Positions 18,591 to 20,249 of a DNA stretch of 20,249 nucleotides are shown piece by piece. The stretch is from a virus, in the IMG/VR virus record IMGVR_UViG_3300009705_000174, positions 1 through 20,249 of that record. The stretch is one strand, 5' to 3'. Both the position numbers and the translations under genes were made by a program. The notes under the pieces are model-generated. The model searched no databases. It was given only the letters and a program-made list of their open reading frames with translations, and was not told the origin of the DNA. Position 1 is the stretch's first letter. Each line of letters opens with the position of its first letter.

Positions 18591-19215
18591 CAATTCTTTC
18601 CTCTAAGGTGTCACATAGTTTAGTAATTAAAGCTAGGCGACCCTCTTTCTTGTCATTGTAGTTGATAGGATACCAGTCATTAGTGGTAGTCATTACACGC
18701 TCTTTGAGAATAGTCATCTCGTCATAGTAAGATAGAGCTTTGATATCATTTGGTGACAGCTTCCACGACTTGAGTGGAGAGGTCTTTCGCTCATTAATAC
18801 GATCATTATGCTCGTCTTCACTGATAGATAACCAGAACTTGATGTACTCTATGTCTTGGTTAGCTTCCCAGTTGTTCACGGTTAGCATGAAGTCGCAGTA
18901 CTCTTCGTCTGAGCACCAGTCATTGATAGGCTGTACCATAGCTCTAGAGTACCAACTACGATCAAAGAATGTAATCATAGGTCGCTTAGGCAATTTGGTT
19001 TCCCAGAACTTAAGCCAGCTTTTCATAATCTTAGAAGTAGGCTTTGTAGAAAGAACAACGCTGTACGAATCTGTAGGCATATAGTGTGTCAACTCACGAA
19101 TAGTGGATGATTTACCAGCCGTATCTCTACCTTCTAGCACTACAGCAGTAGGCTTAAGGTTAGGGTTGGCTAAGATGCTGTTCAGTCGTGCTTGTTGTCT
19201 TTCTAATTTGTTCAT
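18568..19215 (-). CDS. Polyphosphate kinase 2 (PPK2) family protein, 215 aa
   Basis: Transfers phosphate between polyphosphate and nucleotides (NDP to NTP, or NMP to NDP, depending on class). Motifs in order: Walker A VVLEGRDTAGKSSTIRE (residues 26-41; family FEGRDAAGKGGTI), FFDRSWYSRAMV (83-94; family NRSWYNRAGV, lid and Walker B region) and KSWKLSPNDIKA (149-160; family WKLSPMD), then WYPINYNDKKEGRL (181-194; family NDKKRARL). All key segments are present, so it is probably active. The start is the ATG at 19213-19215 with AGAGGAA before it, after a consensus promoter. A longer in-frame ORF to 19341 would begin upstream of the promoter and is rejected. Single-gene transcription unit. Confidence 0.92.
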   Translation of the reverse strand: MNKLERQQARLNSILANPNLKPTAVVLEGRDTAGKSSTIRELTHYMPTDSYSVVLSTKPTSKIMKSWLKFWETKLPKRPMITFFDRSWYSRAMVQPINDWCSDEEYCDFMLTVNNWEANQDIEYIKFWLSISEDEHNDRINERKTSPLKSWKLSPNDIKALSYYDEMTILKERVMTTTNDWYPINYNDKKEGRLALITKLCDTLEERIVDKKSRR

Positions 19216-19239
19216 GCTATTCCTCTTTTGTATGCAACT

Positions 19240-19268
19240 ATTATACAACCCTACGCTTCTGTTGTCAA
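19240..19268 (-). promoter_or_regulatory. Sigma70-type promoter for PPK2
   Basis: Minus strand: -35 TTGACA (19263-19268), 17 bp, -10 TATAAT (19240-19245), leader of about 25 nt. Confidence 0.9.
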
Positions 19269-19390
19269 CTGTATTTCCTCGTTTGGTCATAAAACATCGC
19301 AACCGATCTCCCGGGGGCCGGTCGCGGGGTTTTTCTGTCAAGTTTTATTTACTCTAATTTACTAAAATTATATGAAATTAAGTGCACCCG

Positions 19391-19465
19391 TTGCGGGGTT
19401 TGCACAAATTATCTACGCTTATCTAAGACTAACGCAATCTGACATAATTTGTGCAAACCCCGCAA
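19391..19465. repeat. Perfect 22-bp inverted repeat
   Basis: Arms 19391-19412 and 19444-19465 (core GCGGGGTTTGCACAAATTAT and its complement) are separated by 31 bp. Each arm contains TTTGCAC, a sequence related to the TTGCACT repeats that follow. There is no T-run that would make it a simple terminator. Confidence 0.9.
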
Positions 19466-19471
19466 AAATAC

Positions 19472-19500
19472 TTGACATTGCAGAGCGTTGCATGTATACT
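19472..19500 (+). promoter_or_regulatory. Plus-strand promoter inside the non-coding region
   Basis: -35 TTGACA (19472-19477), 17 bp, -10 TATACT (19495-19500). A second TTGACA with 17 bp and TATTTT follows at 19555-19583 and is weaker. No plus-strand gene lies downstream, so the transcript would be non-coding or antisense to the 76-aa gene. Confidence 0.6.
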
Positions 19501-19520
19501 GGCGCCGGAGACCACCGCTT

Positions 19521-19659
19521 TTGCACTAAATTGCACTTAACTTGAAAAAAAGACTTGACATGCATTGCTTTTGCACTTATTTTGGCGCAAGCAACACTTT
19601 CGTTTTTGCACTTCGCTTTTGCACTGGCGCCCCCGCGCCAAATCACCGTAAATTGCACC
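19521..19659 (+). repeat. Iteron-like TTGCACT repeats
   Basis: TTGCACT occurs at 19521, 19531, 19571, 19606 and 19619, with a variant TTGCACC at 19653, all on the same strand. The first three are spaced 10 and 40 bp, on one face of the helix. Four of the five exact copies extend to TTTTGCACT. Direct repeats like this typically bind a replication initiator or repressor. Confidence 0.7.
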
Positions 19660-19763
19660 CCCTCCCTGCAAAAGACTACTAACCCCGCGCATGCGCTCGC
19701 AATCGGGGACGAGCAACACAAATATAATCGTCGTCGTACTACTACTGGCGCCCCCGCGCCAAA
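19623..19763 (+). repeat. Two identical 20-bp GC-rich repeats
   Basis: ACTGGCGCCCCCGCGCCAAA is present at 19623-19642 and at 19744-19763. Each contains TGGCGC-CCCC-GCGCCA, a 6-bp inverted repeat. Further TGGCGC half-sites occur at 19500 and 19583. Confidence 0.85.
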
Positions 19764-19789
19764 ATCATGCTGTCAAGCAATGATTTTGG
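19759..19789. repeat. 10-bp inverted repeat
   Basis: CCAAAATCAT (19759-19768) and ATGATTTTGG (19780-19789), 11 bp apart, between the second GC-rich repeat and the parS-like site. There is no T-run on either strand. Confidence 0.7.
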
Positions 19790-19799
19790 TCGTGGGATG

Positions 19800-19831
19800 T
19801 GAAACAGTGTTTCACGTGAAACAGCGTTTCA
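19800..19831. promoter_or_regulatory. parS-like centromere site (exact chromosomal consensus) in a 32-bp near-palindrome
   Basis: The core TGTTTCACGTGAAACA (19808-19823) is identical to the consensus site bound by chromosomal ParB proteins across many bacteria. The flanks extend the symmetry to 32 bp: TGAAAC on the left and GTTTCA on the right, with only the two pairs at positions 7-8 of each half mismatched. Three partly overlapping GTTTCA/TGAAAC palindromes result. The core overlaps the last two sense codons and the stop of the 76-aa gene (19812). A chance 16-bp match in 20 kb is very unlikely. Binding by host ParB is inference. Confidence 0.85.
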
Positions 19832-20042
19832 GATCTAGGACAAAATGAAGTTTGTCCCTCAGCACGCGGCACCATGAATATGCCCTATGCAATTCGCTGT
19901 GTACGGCAATCAAGTCTTCTACCTCCTGACGAGAAAGCTCTACCACGAAAACCTCGCGCGTTTGTTCCTGTTTATAGTAATGTGGCACCATACGCTCTAC
20001 AGTTACCGTTTCGGTTTTGTTGATTTTTCTGATAAATTCCAT
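19812..20042 (-). CDS. Hypothetical protein, 76 aa
   Basis: Opens MEFIRKINKTETVTVERMV and continues with a helix (VVELSRQEVEDLIAVHSEL), then SWCRVLRDKLHFVLDLK. It is soluble and not recognised. The ATG at 20040-20042 has AAGGG seven bases before it. The longer in-frame extension to 20210 overlaps the membrane-peptide gene and is rejected. Its final residues C-F-T and stop are encoded by the parS core. Confidence 0.65.
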   Translation of the reverse strand: MEFIRKINKTETVTVERMVPHYYKQEQTREVFVVELSRQEVEDLIAVHSELHRAYSWCRVLRDKLHFVLDLKRCFT

Positions 20043-20053
20043 AATTTTTTCCC

Positions 20054-20176
20054 TTAAATTTGCGTTAGTAGATAGTAGAAAGCGCCGCCCCAGATTAGCG
20101 TATCCGTTAGCACAGAATAGACTAGGTAAGCGGTGACGAAAAATCTCGCCACCTTTTTTTGGGTTTTCTTTTTCAT
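20054..20176 (-). CDS. Small membrane protein, 40 aa
   Basis: A lysine-rich start (MKKKTQKKVARFF) is followed by a hydrophobic stretch (VTAYLVYSVLTDTLIWGGAF), giving one span. GGAG lies ten bases before the ATG, which overlaps the upstream stop (ATGA). Not recognised. Confidence 0.55.
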   Translation of the reverse strand: MKKKTQKKVARFFVTAYLVYSVLTDTLIWGGAFYYLLTQI

Positions 20177-20249
20177 TGCCCAAGCTCCAACAATTGCTTT
20201 CTGGTAACATTCCGCAGAATGTAAGTCAGAATTGCCGCCTCATAATCAC
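20173..20249 (-). CDS. C-terminal end of an unknown protein, cut by right edge
   Basis: The last 24 codons of a minus-strand gene (ends YILRNVTRKQLLELGQ) run to a TGA that overlaps the next ATG. Too little is present to name it; the tight coupling supports it being real. Confidence 0.5.
   Translation of the reverse strand, partial: DYEAAILTYILRNVTRKQLLELGQ

Noticed and set aside
19216-19341. N-terminal extension of PPK2
   Set aside because: It would start upstream of the consensus promoter and has no homology to PPK2; the ATG at 19215 fits promoter, ribosome binding site and domain start.
19555-19848. Plus-strand ORF of 97 codons through the repeat region
   Set aside because: It runs across iterons, GC-rich repeats and parS, has no ribosome binding site and has low-complexity composition imposed by the repeats.
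1-20249. CRISPR array or insertion sequence
   Set aside because: No regularly spaced direct repeats of CRISPR type and no transposase-like ORF were seen.

Overview
This window is a piece of a virulent tailed-phage genome. It carries a phage replication module (family A DNA polymerase, primase, DnaB-type helicase, split NAD-dependent ligase), nucleotide metabolism (ThyX, glutaredoxin, two MazG-type pyrophosphohydrolases), a lysis block (T4-type lysozyme, 3TM holin) and a tRNA. Genes are short and tightly packed, often with ATGA or TAATG overlaps. No integrase, repressor, capsid or tail gene is visible. The host is a bacterium using sigma70-type promoters and Shine-Dalgarno initiation. A Gram-negative, perhaps gammaproteobacterial, host fits the lysozyme and holin types, but this is inference.

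Layout. 1-7500 (minus strand): DNA polymerase start (cut by the left edge), primase, helicase, a multi-repeat HTH protein, the two ligase subunits, a PC4-like ssDNA-binding protein, a small GcrA/Myb-like protein and a ParB/Srx-fold protein. 7450-10400 (minus): small proteins, an HTH protein, a MazZ/DUF5664-type enzyme, glutaredoxin, ThyX and a conserved phage protein. 10400-12320 (minus): lysis block. 12430-14180 (plus): an eight-gene operon from a divergent consensus promoter, including a Myb/SANT-like protein, a very acidic protein, a homologue of ribosomal protein bS21, a MazG-like enzyme and a short BFD-like protein. It ends at a bidirectional terminator. 14198-18540 (minus): many very small genes, some membrane peptides, two more GcrA/Myb-like paralogues, a self-contained structured-RNA unit, tRNA-Cys(GCA) beside a 25-bp inverted repeat, and an HExxH metallopeptidase-like protein. 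18568-19215: polyphosphate kinase 2. 19216-19811: a non-coding control-type region full of repeats. 19812-20249: two small genes and a partial one.

Transcription appears to rely on many separate, nearly identical host-type promoters (TTGACA/T, 17 bp, TATAAT). Twelve are on the minus strand (one with 18-bp spacing) and two on the plus strand, usually one for each group of one to a few genes. Hairpin terminators lie between some of them.

The most striking observation is an exact copy of the 16-bp chromosomal parS consensus (TGTTTCACGTGAAACA, 19808-19823) inside a 32-bp near-palindrome. It straddles the stop codon of a small gene and borders a 600-bp non-coding region with a 22-bp perfect inverted repeat, five TTGCACT repeats and two identical 20-bp GC-rich repeats. 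No true ParB is visible, so the site may recruit host ParB. Other points of interest are the ~290-nt orphan RNA unit, phage bS21, phage PPK2 and the expanded GcrA/Myb-like DNA-binding family.
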